A stretch of DNA of 27,366 nucleotides from CAYFPO01 sp964345035 (GTDB lineage: Bacteria; Fidelibacterota; Marinisomatia; SCGC-AAA003-L08; GCA-002704045), in the NCBI GenBank assembly GCA_964345035.1, contig CAYFPO010000026.1, positions 1 through 27,366 on the forward strand, given 5' to 3'. Made by a program: the position numbers and the translations under genes. Numbering within the stretch: the first letter of the stretch is position 1; each line of letters starts with the position of its first letter. The notes under the pieces are model-generated. The model did no database searches and was not told where the DNA came from. It saw only the letters and a list, made by a program, of their open reading frames with translations. Shown in pieces: positions 7,164 through 15,228 of the stretch.

Positions 7164-7230
7164 GAACCAGCACATCCTTGCGAATACCAGACCCTGAACC
7201 TGGCGCGTCTACCAATTCCGCCACCCGAGC
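7147..7230 (-). tRNA. tRNA-Leu, anticodon CAG
   Basis: On the minus strand the 84 bases fold as a class II tRNA. The acceptor stem pairs GCTCGGG (7230-7224) with CTCGAGC (7154-7148) with one G-T pair. The D-arm GCGGAATTGGTAGACGC follows, then an anticodon stem CCAGG/TCTGG around TTCAGGG, giving anticodon CAG for CUG codons. A short variable stem ATTC/GGAT and a T-arm GCTGG-TTCGACT-CCAGT complete it. Discriminator A is at 7147. CCA is not encoded. The long variable arm and the GGTAGACGC block are leucine-type. The gene is transcribed away from smpB and toward the GIY-YIG copies, the nearest of which starts four bases beyond its 3' end. Confidence 0.96.
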
Positions 7231-7383
7231 AATTTGAAAATTAAAAATCCACAGCGGCTGCAGTAAATCAAAATTAGCCGGATACCATTTATCTTCACAA
7301 GGAAATAAACTTGTTCAATGGGATTAATCCCCGGTAAATTTTATGCTTAATTATTTGTAATTTGTTAAAATGATCAAACTAAA

Positions 7384-7845
7384 ATGTCTGTTAAAATTAT
7401 TGCAACCAATCGAAAAGCACGGCACGAGTACCACATTATTGAAAAATTCGAAGCCGGCATTGTACTTGTTGGCAGTGAAGTAAAAGCAATGCGTGAAGCA
7501 AAGGTCAATATCAAAGAAAGTTATATCAGATTCATGAATAACGAACTATTTGCTATCGGAATGCATATTGGAGAGTACTCTCACCATGGATATACTTCAC
7601 ATAACCCCACACGAATGAGAAAATTACTGCTCCATAAAAAAGAACTACAAAAGTTATCCCGATCTGTGGATGAAAAAGGAATGACAATGATTCCACTTCA
7701 GGTGTATTTTAGAAAGGGAAGAGCAAAACTGGAATTTGCTTTAGCAAAAGGTAAACGAACCTGGGACAAACGTCAGGATATTATGAAAAAGGACTTAGAA
7801 CGGCAGTCTCAAAGACAATATAAAAATCAGAAGATAAATTTATGA
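7384..7845 (+). CDS. smpB: SsrA-binding protein SmpB
   Basis: A 153-residue protein that binds tmRNA and delivers it to stalled ribosomes for trans-translation. Family blocks visible are IIATNRKARHEYHI at the N-terminus, GIVLVGSEVKAMREAKVNIKESYI, the HNPTRMRKLLLHKKE segment, IPLQVYFRKGRAKLEFALAKGKR and the basic tail KRQDIMKKDLERQSQR, which becomes helical on the ribosome. Length is normal. It is the first gene of a fully overlapping operon and shares ATGA with tyrS. A tmRNA gene is not in the window. The ATG at 7384 places the conserved block at the usual distance from the N-terminus. Confidence 0.97.
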   Translation: MSVKIIATNRKARHEYHIIEKFEAGIVLVGSEVKAMREAKVNIKESYIRFMNNELFAIGMHIGEYSHHGYTSHNPTRMRKLLLHKKELQKLSRSVDEKGMTMIPLQVYFRKGRAKLEFALAKGKRTWDKRQDIMKKDLERQSQRQYKNQKINL

Positions 7846-9053
7846 AATTTCCACCGGTAAATGAGCAAATGGATATCCTTAAGAGAGGTGTGGAAGAGAT
7901 TATTCCGGAAGAAGAATTAGTAAAAAAATTAGAACAATCTGTAAATGATTCCAAACCACTAATCATAAAATTAGGTTGTGATCCATCCCGCCCGGATTTA
8001 CATATCGGGCATGCGGTAGTATTACGAAAACTGCGTCAATTTCAGGATTTTGGGCATACAGGAATTCTGCTAATCGGAGATTTTACAGCAATGATTGGAG
8101 ATCCCACAGGACGTAATAAAACCCGACCCCAACTTACAATTGAAGAAACCAGAGATAATGCCCAAAGCTATATTGAGCAAGCAGAAGCGGTGTTGAATTT
8201 GAAATCTTTGAAAGTTGTGTATAATTCTGATTGGCTTGGAAAAATGGATTTCAGTGAAGTCATAAAATTGGCTTCCCATTACACTGTTGCGAGAATTCTG
8301 GAAAGAGATGATTTTACAAAACGGTATAAAGAAGGACAGCCAATATCCATCCACGAGTTCTTGTATCCATTAGCACAGGGTTATGATTCTGTACTTTTAA
8401 CATCAGACGTGGAACTTGGCGGGACTGACCAAAAATTCAATCTCCTGGTTGGTCGTGAACTGCAGAAAACATACGGTCAGGAACCACAAGTAATCATTAC
8501 AACTCCATTGTTGGAAGGTACTGATGGTGTAGAAAAAATGTCAAAATCCTATGATAATTACATTGGTCTCACTGACACTCCAGGTGAAATATATGGACGG
8601 ACATTATCCATCCCCGATGAATTAATTATTCGGTATTTTGAGTTTGGTACTGAAATATCAATAATCGAGTTGAAAGAAATTAAAATGAAATTACACGATG
8701 ATAAAACCAATCCAAGAGATTTAAAAAGGCAACTAGCGAGAGAACTGGTTACACTTTATCATTCAGAATCGGACGCACAAAAAGCTGAACAGGAGTTTGA
8801 CAATTTATTTATTAAAAAAGATATTCCGGACAAAATGCCGGAATATAATTCTCAACTTGGTGAAAAATTGGTCGAGATAATGGTTAAAAATAATCTTGTG
8901 GGAAGCAACGGAGAGGCTCGTAGAATGATTTCTCAGGGAGCCGTAAAACTTGATGGAATTAAAATTGATGATATTCATTGTACTTTATCTGATAAAAATC
9001 CAACCGTACTGAAAGTAGGTAAAAGAAAATTTTTAAGAATTATATCAGTATGA
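7842..9053 (+). CDS. tyrS: Tyrosyl-tRNA synthetase
   Basis: A 403-residue class I aminoacyl-tRNA synthetase that charges tRNA-Tyr (EC 6.1.1.1). The HIGH motif is exact (HIGH, residues 54-57, in RPDLHIGHAVVL). GDFTAMIGDPTGRNKTRP follows, then ELGGTDQKFNLLVGRELQ and the KMSKS loop EKMSKSYDN (232-236). An S4 RNA-binding domain fills the last 65 residues or so (NNLVGSNGEARRMISQGAVKLDG). The insertions and length resemble the TyrZ-like branch. It overlaps smpB by four bases (ATGA) and the next gene by four bases, so translation is probably coupled. Confidence 0.97.
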   Translation: MKFPPVNEQMDILKRGVEEIIPEEELVKKLEQSVNDSKPLIIKLGCDPSRPDLHIGHAVVLRKLRQFQDFGHTGILLIGDFTAMIGDPTGRNKTRPQLTIEETRDNAQSYIEQAEAVLNLKSLKVVYNSDWLGKMDFSEVIKLASHYTVARILERDDFTKRYKEGQPISIHEFLYPLAQGYDSVLLTSDVELGGTDQKFNLLVGRELQKTYGQEPQVIITTPLLEGTDGVEKMSKSYDNYIGLTDTPGEIYGRTLSIPDELIIRYFEFGTEISIIELKEIKMKLHDDKTNPRDLKRQLARELVTLYHSESDAQKAEQEFDNLFIKKDIPDKMPEYNSQLGEKLVEIMVKNNLVGSNGEARRMISQGAVKLDGIKIDDIHCTLSDKNPTVLKVGKRKFLRIISV

Positions 9054-10174
9054 GACATTTCATATACATTGTAAGTATATTCATTTTCTATGGATGTGGA
9101 TACACTCTATACGGAGTTGCCTTAGATACACCTAAAGAAAATACCGTACAATCAAGTGATTATTCCAGTCGATTTATTTCTGATATTCCGTTGGATAATA
9201 CACCAAAATCCATTATTTTCATAATAGCAGATGGAACGGGCATTGGACAATACACAGCATCATTTTATAGTAATGGTGATTTTGCACCCGCCCGATTTGA
9301 TCATATTGGATTGGTAGCAACGCACCCCGATGACGGCACAAAAAAAGTGACGGATTCAGCTTCAAGTGGAACTGCATTATCAACAGGAGTAAAAACATAT
9401 AACGGTGCAATTTCGGTAGACCATAAAAAACAACCCATTAAGACTGTGGTAGAAATTGCTGAAGAATTAAATATGAAAACCGGATTGGTAGCTACATCTA
9501 CCATAACCCATGCCACACCAGCATCATTTGGAGCCCATGTAGAATACCGAAAGATGGAAGCTGAAATAGCCGACCAGCTTGCCCAATCGAATATAGACAT
9601 TTTACTGGGTGGAGGCAGAAAATTTTGGAGTGAGGAAATTATCAATAAATTCACTAAATCCGGAGGTACATATTTTACGGAATTCGAAGATTTAAATTTA
9701 AACTCAGACAAAATTGTAGGACTATTTTCAGATGGGGCATTACCGGAACATAATATTTCCAGACATCCTACTACTGTAGAGATGACTAAAACTGCTGTTG
9801 AATTTTTAGAGAATTCACCAAATGGATTTTTTCTAATGGTTGAAGAATCTCAGGTAGACTGGGGAGGTCATTCTAATAATGCAGAATATATTTTGGGTGA
9901 GATGGCTTCTTTAAATGATGTTGTGAATCATTGCCTTGATTATCAGAAACTCCATCAAGACGTTTTGGTATTGCTTACAGCAGACCATGAATGTGGTGGT
10001 GTTGCCGTCCACGATGGCGAAAACGGAGAATTGGATATTCAGTTTACATCGGATTATCATTCCGCAGGATTCGTGCCGGTATGGGCAACAGGTCCGGGTG
10101 CAGAAATTTTCGATAATTTTATGGATAATACGGATATTGGCAGAATTCTTATAGAATATGTCAAAAACAGGTAA
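9050..10174 (+). CDS. Alkaline phosphatase (PhoA superfamily), exported
   Basis: A 374-residue phosphomonoesterase of the PhoA fold. By comparison with E. coli PhoA: metal ligand D61 in FIIADGTGIGQ, nucleophile S103 in VTDSASSGTALSTG, the HATPASFGAHVEYR segment with the arginine region, the metal-binding EESQVDWGGHSNN, then TADHECGG and a final histidine in DYHSAGFVPVWATG. The N-terminus is a hydrophobic signal (about residues 3-15) ending in YGC, so Cys16 may be a lipoprotein anchor, although the lipobox is poor. It probably acts in the periplasm or at the surface to release phosphate. Its place inside a translation-related operon is odd; there is no sign of phosphate control upstream. It overlaps tyrS by 4 bases and the next gene by up to 17. 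Confidence 0.94.
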   Translation: MRHFIYIVSIFIFYGCGYTLYGVALDTPKENTVQSSDYSSRFISDIPLDNTPKSIIFIIADGTGIGQYTASFYSNGDFAPARFDHIGLVATHPDDGTKKVTDSASSGTALSTGVKTYNGAISVDHKKQPIKTVVEIAEELNMKTGLVATSTITHATPASFGAHVEYRKMEAEIADQLAQSNIDILLGGGRKFWSEEIINKFTKSGGTYFTEFEDLNLNSDKIVGLFSDGALPEHNISRHPTTVEMTKTAVEFLENSPNGFFLMVEESQVDWGGHSNNAEYILGEMASLNDVVNHCLDYQKLHQDVLVLLTADHECGGVAVHDGENGELDIQFTSDYHSAGFVPVWATGPGAEIFDNFMDNTDIGRILIEYVKNR

Positions 10175-10967
10175 TATGGGATTGATCGTGAAAACCAGTG
10201 CTGCAAATTTATATTCCCAACCCAATTTTACCTCAGAGATGGTTACACAGGCATTGATGTATGAAAATCTTGAAATATTGGATAAAAAAAATAATTGGTT
10301 TAGGATTCGGCAATGGGATGGCTATGAAAGCTGGATACATCAGTTTTATACGGTTGAAACTGATAGTTACCCCGCACATACTACATTTACTATTTCCAAA
10401 AGGATTCAGTGGATATATTCTGAACCGGATTTAGATTCTCAAAAAATTGGTGAGATATTATTTTGTACTGAGATTCCAGTTATTGAAAAGGAAAATAATT
10501 GGTTAAAATTACAAATACCTGATAAAGGAATAGGTTTTATAGAATCCCTGAATTTTACACGATATACCGGTTTTCGCGAGGAAATAATTATGATATCTAA
10601 AAATTTGATGGGTATACCGTATCTATGGGGAGGAAAAACCAGTAAAGGATTTGACTGTTCGGGATTTGTCCAATCAGTTTTTAAGTTTTCAGGAATTTCC
10701 CTTGAACGGGATTCATCCCAACAAATACAAAATTCAAATTTGAAGAAAGTAGACTTTATAGATTCGATGAAGGGAGATATTGTATTTTTTACATCTGACG
10801 GCATGGTTGACCATGTTGGCATTGCTCTCGGGGATAGAAAAATAATCCATTGTTCAGGGGAAGTCAGAATTGATTCATTAAATAAAAATGATAATGACTG
10901 TAACACCGAATTACTTGGTAAGCTGTATAAAACATTTTCAATTGAAAAATTTATAAATTATGATTAA
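10158..10967 (+). CDS. SH3-domain NlpC/P60 cysteine peptidase (dipeptidyl-peptidase VI/YkfC type)
   Basis: A 269-residue peptidase expected to cut gamma-D-glutamyl bonds in peptidoglycan peptides. Two bacterial SH3-like domains (about 8-66 and 74-135) precede the NlpC/P60 domain (about 140-262). Catalytic residues are C167 in GFDCSGFVQSVF, H219 in DHVGIAL and H231 in IIHCSGEV. There is no signal peptide, so a cytoplasmic role in recycling wall peptides is the simplest reading, as for known family members that lack a leader. Two starts are possible: ATG 10158, overlapping the phosphatase by 17 bases, or ATG 10176 (residue 7), one base after its stop. The second fits domain boundaries better. 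Confidence 0.93.
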   Translation: MSKTGNMGLIVKTSAANLYSQPNFTSEMVTQALMYENLEILDKKNNWFRIRQWDGYESWIHQFYTVETDSYPAHTTFTISKRIQWIYSEPDLDSQKIGEILFCTEIPVIEKENNWLKLQIPDKGIGFIESLNFTRYTGFREEIIMISKNLMGIPYLWGGKTSKGFDCSGFVQSVFKFSGISLERDSSQQIQNSNLKKVDFIDSMKGDIVFFTSDGMVDHVGIALGDRKIIHCSGEVRIDSLNKNDNDCNTELLGKLYKTFSIEKFINYD

Positions 10968-11487
10968 CGGTATAATAAATCGAAGGGTTTTAGTGTTAAA
11001 TCAAAATTATGAACCCATAATGGTTACCGGAGTAAAAAGAGCTATCAATTTGTATTTCAACGAAAAAATTGAAGTTATTGAAAAATACAAGGAATCACTA
11101 CATTCACCATCCATCACAATACCAATGCCCAGTGTGATCAGGTTAAAAGATTATATTCGATTTAAAAAGCGGGGAATTATGATTTCCCGAAAAAATATTA
11201 TGAAGCGGGATAATTATACCTGTCAGTATTGCGGAAAAAAAGGAGTGCAAATGACTATTGATCATCTGGTACCTAAACAGCGGGGTGGATTGGATACATG
11301 GGAGAATCTTGTTGCCGCATGTATGCCGTGTAATTCAAAAAAACAGAACCAGACATTGAAGGATTGTAATATGAAATTAATCCGTAGACCGAGGAAACCA
11401 TCTATTATTATATTTTTACAAAAATTTGTATCAAATAAACAACAGAATTGGAAACCATATCTTTTTATGGATTCGAAACTCAATTAA
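10960..11487 (+). CDS. HNH endonuclease-family protein
   Basis: A 175-residue protein with a C-terminal zinc-type HNH motif: CQYCG (C88, C91), IDHLVPKQRGG (D101-H102), WENLVAAC with N116, and CMPCN (C121, C124). The N-terminal 80 residues (VLVLNQNYEPI, then AINLYFNEKIEVIE) are the conserved leader of the COG1403 group widespread in bacteria. These are chromosomal HNH proteins of poorly known function and not obviously mobile. It overlaps the peptidase by eight bases and shares one base with trpS (TAATG), so it is part of the same operon. The fold is certain; its substrate is not known. Confidence 0.92.
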   Translation: MINGIINRRVLVLNQNYEPIMVTGVKRAINLYFNEKIEVIEKYKESLHSPSITIPMPSVIRLKDYIRFKKRGIMISRKNIMKRDNYTCQYCGKKGVQMTIDHLVPKQRGGLDTWENLVAACMPCNSKKQNQTLKDCNMKLIRRPRKPSIIIFLQKFVSNKQQNWKPYLFMDSKLN

Positions 11488-12503
11488 TGGATAATTCCAA
11501 TTCAGAGAATAAAAAAGTAATATTGTCCGGAATTCAACCTTCCGGTACATTGTGTATAGCAAATTATCTTGGTGCAATAAAACAATGGGAATCCCTTCAA
11601 GACGATTATAATTCAATTTTTATTGTCGTCGATATGCACGCTATTACAGTCAGACAAACACCGGCTGAATTAAGAAATAGATGCCTGTCCTTTGCCGCCC
11701 AATTCATTGCATGTGGTATTGATCCTGAAAAAAGCACTATTTTTATTCAATCCCATGTTCCTGCTCACGCTGAATTATGCTGGGTATTAAATTGTTTAAC
11801 CTATATGGGTGAGTTAAACCGGATGACTCAGTTTAAAGACAAAACAAAAAAACATAATACTAATATCAATGCCGGATTATTTACCTATCCCATTTTAATG
11901 GCTTCAGATATATTACTTTATCAAGCAGACTTAGTACCGGTGGGTGCAGACCAGAAACAGCATCTTGAGCTTGCACGGGATATAGCAAAAAGATTTAATC
12001 AGGAATATTCACCTACTTTTAAAGTCCCGAAACCATATATTCCAAAAGTTGGCGCAAGAATTATGAATCTTCAGGATCCCGGAAGTAAAATGTCGAAATC
12101 CGATGCAAACCCGAATTGTCTCATTGGTCTTCTTGATAATGAAACAGAAATTAAAAATAAAATCAAACGCGCAGTAACAGATTCCGGAAAAACTGTAAAA
12201 TATAAAAATGGTAGCCCCGGATTGCAGAATTTAATGAATATTTATTCATTATTGACTGATTTAAAATATCCTGACATAGAATCAAAATATGAAGGAAAAG
12301 GATATAAAGAATTCAAAGAAGATCTCGGGAATATTGTTGTTGCGTCTTTGAAACCAATCCAGGAAAAATATAATAAATTGATCAATCAAAAAAGAGATCT
12401 CGAAGACATATTAAAAAGAGGTGCCGATACAGCAAATTATCTGGCTGGAAAAACACTAAGAAAAGTATATAAAAAAGTTGGTTTTCTACCCATAATTAAA
12501 TGA
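11487..12503 (+). CDS. trpS: Tryptophanyl-tRNA synthetase
   Basis: A 338-residue class I synthetase that charges tRNA-Trp (EC 6.1.1.2). I choose the ATG at 11487 (TAATG overlap with the HNH gene) rather than the in-frame ATG at 11448, because the family starts a few residues before ILSGIQPSG. Blocks include AHAELCWVLNCLTYMGELNRMTQFKD, MASDILLYQADLVPVGADQKQHLELARDIA and the KMSKS loop SKMSKSDAN (201-205). The HIGH-equivalent reads TLCIANYLG (21-29). Its first position varies in the family (T in E. coli), but alanine in place of the usual glycine is less common. It overlaps scpA by four bases. Confidence 0.97.
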   Translation: MDNSNSENKKVILSGIQPSGTLCIANYLGAIKQWESLQDDYNSIFIVVDMHAITVRQTPAELRNRCLSFAAQFIACGIDPEKSTIFIQSHVPAHAELCWVLNCLTYMGELNRMTQFKDKTKKHNTNINAGLFTYPILMASDILLYQADLVPVGADQKQHLELARDIAKRFNQEYSPTFKVPKPYIPKVGARIMNLQDPGSKMSKSDANPNCLIGLLDNETEIKNKIKRAVTDSGKTVKYKNGSPGLQNLMNIYSLLTDLKYPDIESKYEGKGYKEFKEDLGNIVVASLKPIQEKYNKLINQKRDLEDILKRGADTANYLAGKTLRKVYKKVGFLPIIK

Positions 12504-13213
12504 GTTACAATGTAAAAATTGATAATTTTGAAGGACCAATGGATTTACTATTGTATTTCATTCAGCGGGACAAACTGAATATTTATGATATTTCAATTAG
12601 TCACATTACAAAAGAATACCTGGATTTTATGAATGTGATGAAAACTCTCAACATTGAAATTGCAGGAGAATTCGTACTAATGGCAGCAATGTTGATGAGA
12701 ATTAAATCCAGAATGCTGCTTCCTCGAGACCAGGAAACTGATGACGAAATGATAGATGACCCAAGAACAGATCTCATCAGAAGATTAATTGAATATAAAC
12801 AATTTAAAGATGCGTCAAATGACCTGGCGGGCTTGATGGATGACCATTCGATGTGTTTCACAAAAGGGATGAAAATTGAAATTAAGTTAACTGAAGAAAA
12901 TCCAACAGAATATTTCAAAAATTTCACTGTTTTTGATTTGATAACAATTTTTAATGATGCCATTAAGAATATGCCTGAAAACAATAGTTATGAAACAAAT
13001 ATAGAAACATATCATATTGAGGAGAAAATATCCTTTATTAAAAATCAGATAAAAAACAAAGGGTCAATCAATTTTAATGGTCTTATCAATTCAGTCAATT
13101 CAAAATTGGAGGTAATTGTCATTTTTCTCGCTTTATTAGAACTTGTAAGAAATGCTGAAATCTATATAATACAAAAATCTCCGTTTTCAGAACTCGATAT
13201 AGCGTCCGCATGA
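12500..13213 (+). CDS. scpA: Segregation and condensation protein A
   Basis: A 237-residue kleisin that bridges the SMC dimer in bacterial condensin. The N-terminal signature is clear: YNVKIDNFEGPMDLLLYFIQRDKLNIYDISISHITKEYLDFM, then the helix AGEFVLMAAMLMRIKSRMLLPRD. A central EYKQFKDASNDL region and a C-terminal winged-helix (VIVIFLALLELVRNAEIYIIQ) complete the fold. Length is normal. It shares ATGA overlaps with trpS before it and scpB after it, the usual scpA-scpB arrangement. The smc gene is not in the window. Confidence 0.96.
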   Translation: MSYNVKIDNFEGPMDLLLYFIQRDKLNIYDISISHITKEYLDFMNVMKTLNIEIAGEFVLMAAMLMRIKSRMLLPRDQETDDEMIDDPRTDLIRRLIEYKQFKDASNDLAGLMDDHSMCFTKGMKIEIKLTEENPTEYFKNFTVFDLITIFNDAIKNMPENNSYETNIETYHIEEKISFIKNQIKNKGSINFNGLINSVNSKLEVIVIFLALLELVRNAEIYIIQKSPFSELDIASA

Positions 13214-13770
13214 CAGATCTCCTCAGAATTATTGAAACATTATTATTTGCTTCACCTGATCCCTTAACAGAAAAAGCAGTAAAAAATTCGATAAGAAATA
13301 ATTCATATACTTTAAATGAAATTATTGTAAAATTAAATGAAGAATATGAATCTCAGAATAAAGGTATTTATATCGGAAAAATCGCTGGTGGATATCAAAT
13401 ACTCACTAAACCTGAATTTCATCCTTATGTATCAAGATTGTTTGACACCAAAAAAAAATGGATGCTATCTAAACAATCTCTGGAAGCACTTTCAATTATT
13501 GCTTATAAACAGCCAGTCAGTAAAATTGAGGTTAATCACATCCGTGGGGTCAACAGTGACAGTGTAATTAAATCACTTCTGGAAAAGAACCTAATTACAA
13601 TAAAAGGGAGAGATTCCAGTGCAGGCAGGGCATTGTTGTATGGTACTACCCAAAAATTTTTAGAAGCATTGGGAATTCATTCCCTGGAAGACCTGCCGAG
13701 CATTAAAGAAATTGAATCCATCATAAATGAGGAACCTGCAGCAACAGTAACATCAAATGCGGTTGAATAA
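13210..13770 (+). CDS. scpB: Segregation and condensation protein B
   Basis: A 186-residue protein of two winged-helix domains that dimerises and binds ScpA in the SMC complex. Family landmarks: IIETLLFASPDPLT at the N-terminus, GGYQILTKPEFHPYV, then LSKQSLEALSIIAYKQPVSKIEVNHIRGVNSDSVIKSLLEKNLI and GRALLYGTTQKFLEALGIHSLEDLP. The C-terminal tail is short. It overlaps scpA by four bases and rluB by 14, so stoichiometry with ScpA is probably set by coupled translation. Confidence 0.96.
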   Translation: MTDLLRIIETLLFASPDPLTEKAVKNSIRNNSYTLNEIIVKLNEEYESQNKGIYIGKIAGGYQILTKPEFHPYVSRLFDTKKKWMLSKQSLEALSIIAYKQPVSKIEVNHIRGVNSDSVIKSLLEKNLITIKGRDSSAGRALLYGTTQKFLEALGIHSLEDLPSIKEIESIINEEPAATVTSNAVE

Positions 13771-14461
13771 ATTTCTTGCGAAAGCTGGCATTGCCTCCAG
13801 ACGCAAATGTGATGAATTAATAGAGGCAGGAAAAGTTACAATAAATGGAAAAATACAGAAATCCTTTTCCTATGATGTCACTGATAATGATATTGTGTTC
13901 TTTAATAAAAACTATGTTAATTTAATCTTCGAACCTATTGTTTATCTATTCAACAAACCCAAAGGAGTGATCTCTACTGTTTCTGACCCAGAAAAAAGAA
14001 AAACCGTGCTGGATTATTTTCCGGTGACACAGCGTCTATTTCCAGTTGGTAGATTAGACAGGGATACAACTGGTGTGCTGCTTGTTACCAATGATGGTGA
14101 TCTCGCTCATCGATTAATGCATCCAAAATTTCATATTGAACGAATTTATATTGCTGAAACCAAGATTCCAATTGCAAATAAAGATTTAATTCGGATATCT
14201 AATGGGATCAATTTAGAAAACGGACAAAAAGTAACGGGAAAAATCACACTCAAAAAGAAACATTTTAAGAAATTTATTTATGAAATAATTTTACATGAAG
14301 GCAAAAACAGAGAGGTTAAGAGAATATTTACTGAGTTTGGTTCCAGAGTTGATTCTCTCCACAGAAAAAGCTTCGCAGGATTCGAGTTAGGTAATCTTAA
14401 ACCGGGGTTTAGTAAAATTATACCTTTAAAAACTATCAAATCTAAATTAGAGTTGTGGTAA
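13757..14461 (+). CDS. rluB: 23S rRNA pseudouridine synthase (RluB/RsuA family)
   Basis: A 234-residue pseudouridine synthase. The N-terminal S4 domain (MRLNKFLAKAGIASRRKCDELIEAGKVTING) binds RNA. The catalytic domain carries D101 in FPVGRLDRDTTGVLLVTNDGDLAHRLMHP and the later EGKNREVKRIF block. In the RsuA/RluB/RluE/RluF family this enzyme modifies rRNA; gene order after scpB and the length favour RluB. The ATG at 13757 lies within scpB (14-base overlap) and fits the exact family N-terminus. It is the last gene of the nine-gene overlapping operon; 91 bases separate it from cmk. Confidence 0.92.
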   Translation: MRLNKFLAKAGIASRRKCDELIEAGKVTINGKIQKSFSYDVTDNDIVFFNKNYVNLIFEPIVYLFNKPKGVISTVSDPEKRKTVLDYFPVTQRLFPVGRLDRDTTGVLLVTNDGDLAHRLMHPKFHIERIYIAETKIPIANKDLIRISNGINLENGQKVTGKITLKKKHFKKFIYEIILHEGKNREVKRIFTEFGSRVDSLHRKSFAGFELGNLKPGFSKIIPLKTIKSKLELW

Positions 14462-14472
14462 AGTGACTAATT

Positions 14473-14523
14473 TATATTTGTTATCATTCTTTGTCAGTAT
14501 ATTTAAAGTTCGGTAAATTACCG
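14473..14523 (+). promoter_or_regulatory. Candidate promoter element and palindrome upstream of cmk
   Basis: The gap before cmk holds TATATTTG (14473-14480), which fits the TAnnTTTG -7 box described in Bacteroidota, and a near-perfect palindrome CGGTAA-A-TTACCG (14511-14523). The palindrome has no T-tract, so it is not a terminator and could be an operator. A TTG 17 bases upstream of the box is closer than the usual spacing. Weak evidence. Confidence 0.25.
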
Positions 14524-14552
14524 GGCTATTTGAAGATTAGGTTTTGTAATAA

Positions 14553-15203
14553 ATGATAATTGCGATAGATGGACCTGCTGCATCTGGAAAATCCACAACT
14601 GCTAGAATGGTTGCTTCTAAATTAGGAATTATTCATATTGATACTGGAGCAATGTATAGGGCAGTTGCCCTTCATTTTATCCTGAATAACATTAATATAA
14701 AAAATGTAAATCAGGTTACCCGTGAATTGGAATTAATTTCAATTAAATTTGGTCAGGAGTTTAACACAATCTTTTTAAATGACGTTGATGTAACCAGCCA
14801 AATACGAAATTCCAAAGTAAATGCACTTGTCAGTAAGGTTAGTGCAATTCAATCAGTGCGAAAAAAAATGGTATTCCAGCAGAGGAAAATTGCAAAAAAT
14901 AAAAGTGTTGTTATTGAAGGCAGGGATATAGGCACTAGAGTTTTTCCGGACGCAGAGTTTAAATTTTTTTTAACTGCAGACATTTATGTTAGAGCCCAAC
15001 GGAGATTAAATGAAAATTCAAATTTTGGTAAGAAATTAAATTTGGAGCAAGTAATAGAGGAGTTAACAAATCGTGATGAGTTTGATAAACAACGGAAATA
15101 CTCACCACTAAAGATTCCCAGGGATGCAATAATCATTGATACAAGTAATCTGAGTTTTGAAGAGCAAGTTCAGAAAATAATAAATCAAATAACTAAAATA
15201 TAA
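14553..15203 (+). CDS. cmk: Cytidylate kinase
   Basis: A 216-residue nucleoside monophosphate kinase that converts CMP and dCMP to the diphosphates (EC 2.7.4.25). The P-loop is GPAASGKST (7-15). The CMP-binding IDTGAMYRAVAL segment, VVIEGRDIGTRVFPDAEFKFFLTAD, RAQRRLNE and the NRDEFDKQRKYSPLKIPRDAIIIDTS block are all present in the usual order. Length is normal. It lies 25 bases before rpsA, the common cmk-rpsA pair. The start ATG at 14553 begins exactly at the family N-terminus MIIAIDGPAASGK. Confidence 0.97.
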   Translation: MIIAIDGPAASGKSTTARMVASKLGIIHIDTGAMYRAVALHFILNNINIKNVNQVTRELELISIKFGQEFNTIFLNDVDVTSQIRNSKVNALVSKVSAIQSVRKKMVFQQRKIAKNKSVVIEGRDIGTRVFPDAEFKFFLTADIYVRAQRRLNENSNFGKKLNLEQVIEELTNRDEFDKQRKYSPLKIPRDAIIIDTSNLSFEEQVQKIINQITKI

Positions 15204-15228
15204 ATACAAAAGGAGATAAATAATATTC

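Noticed and set aside
7231..7383. Promoter pair for smpB and tRNA-Leu
   Set aside because: Several partial matches exist (for example TTGTTC near 7311 with TAAATT 18 bases on), but none is clearly better than chance in such AT-rich DNA.
10439..10906. 155-residue minus-strand open frame
   Set aside because: Shadow of the NlpC/P60 peptidase, whose catalytic motifs on the plus strand are complete.
14511..14523. Palindrome CGGTAA-A-TTACCG as a terminator for rluB
   Set aside because: No T-tract follows and the realistic stem is only about four to six pairs.
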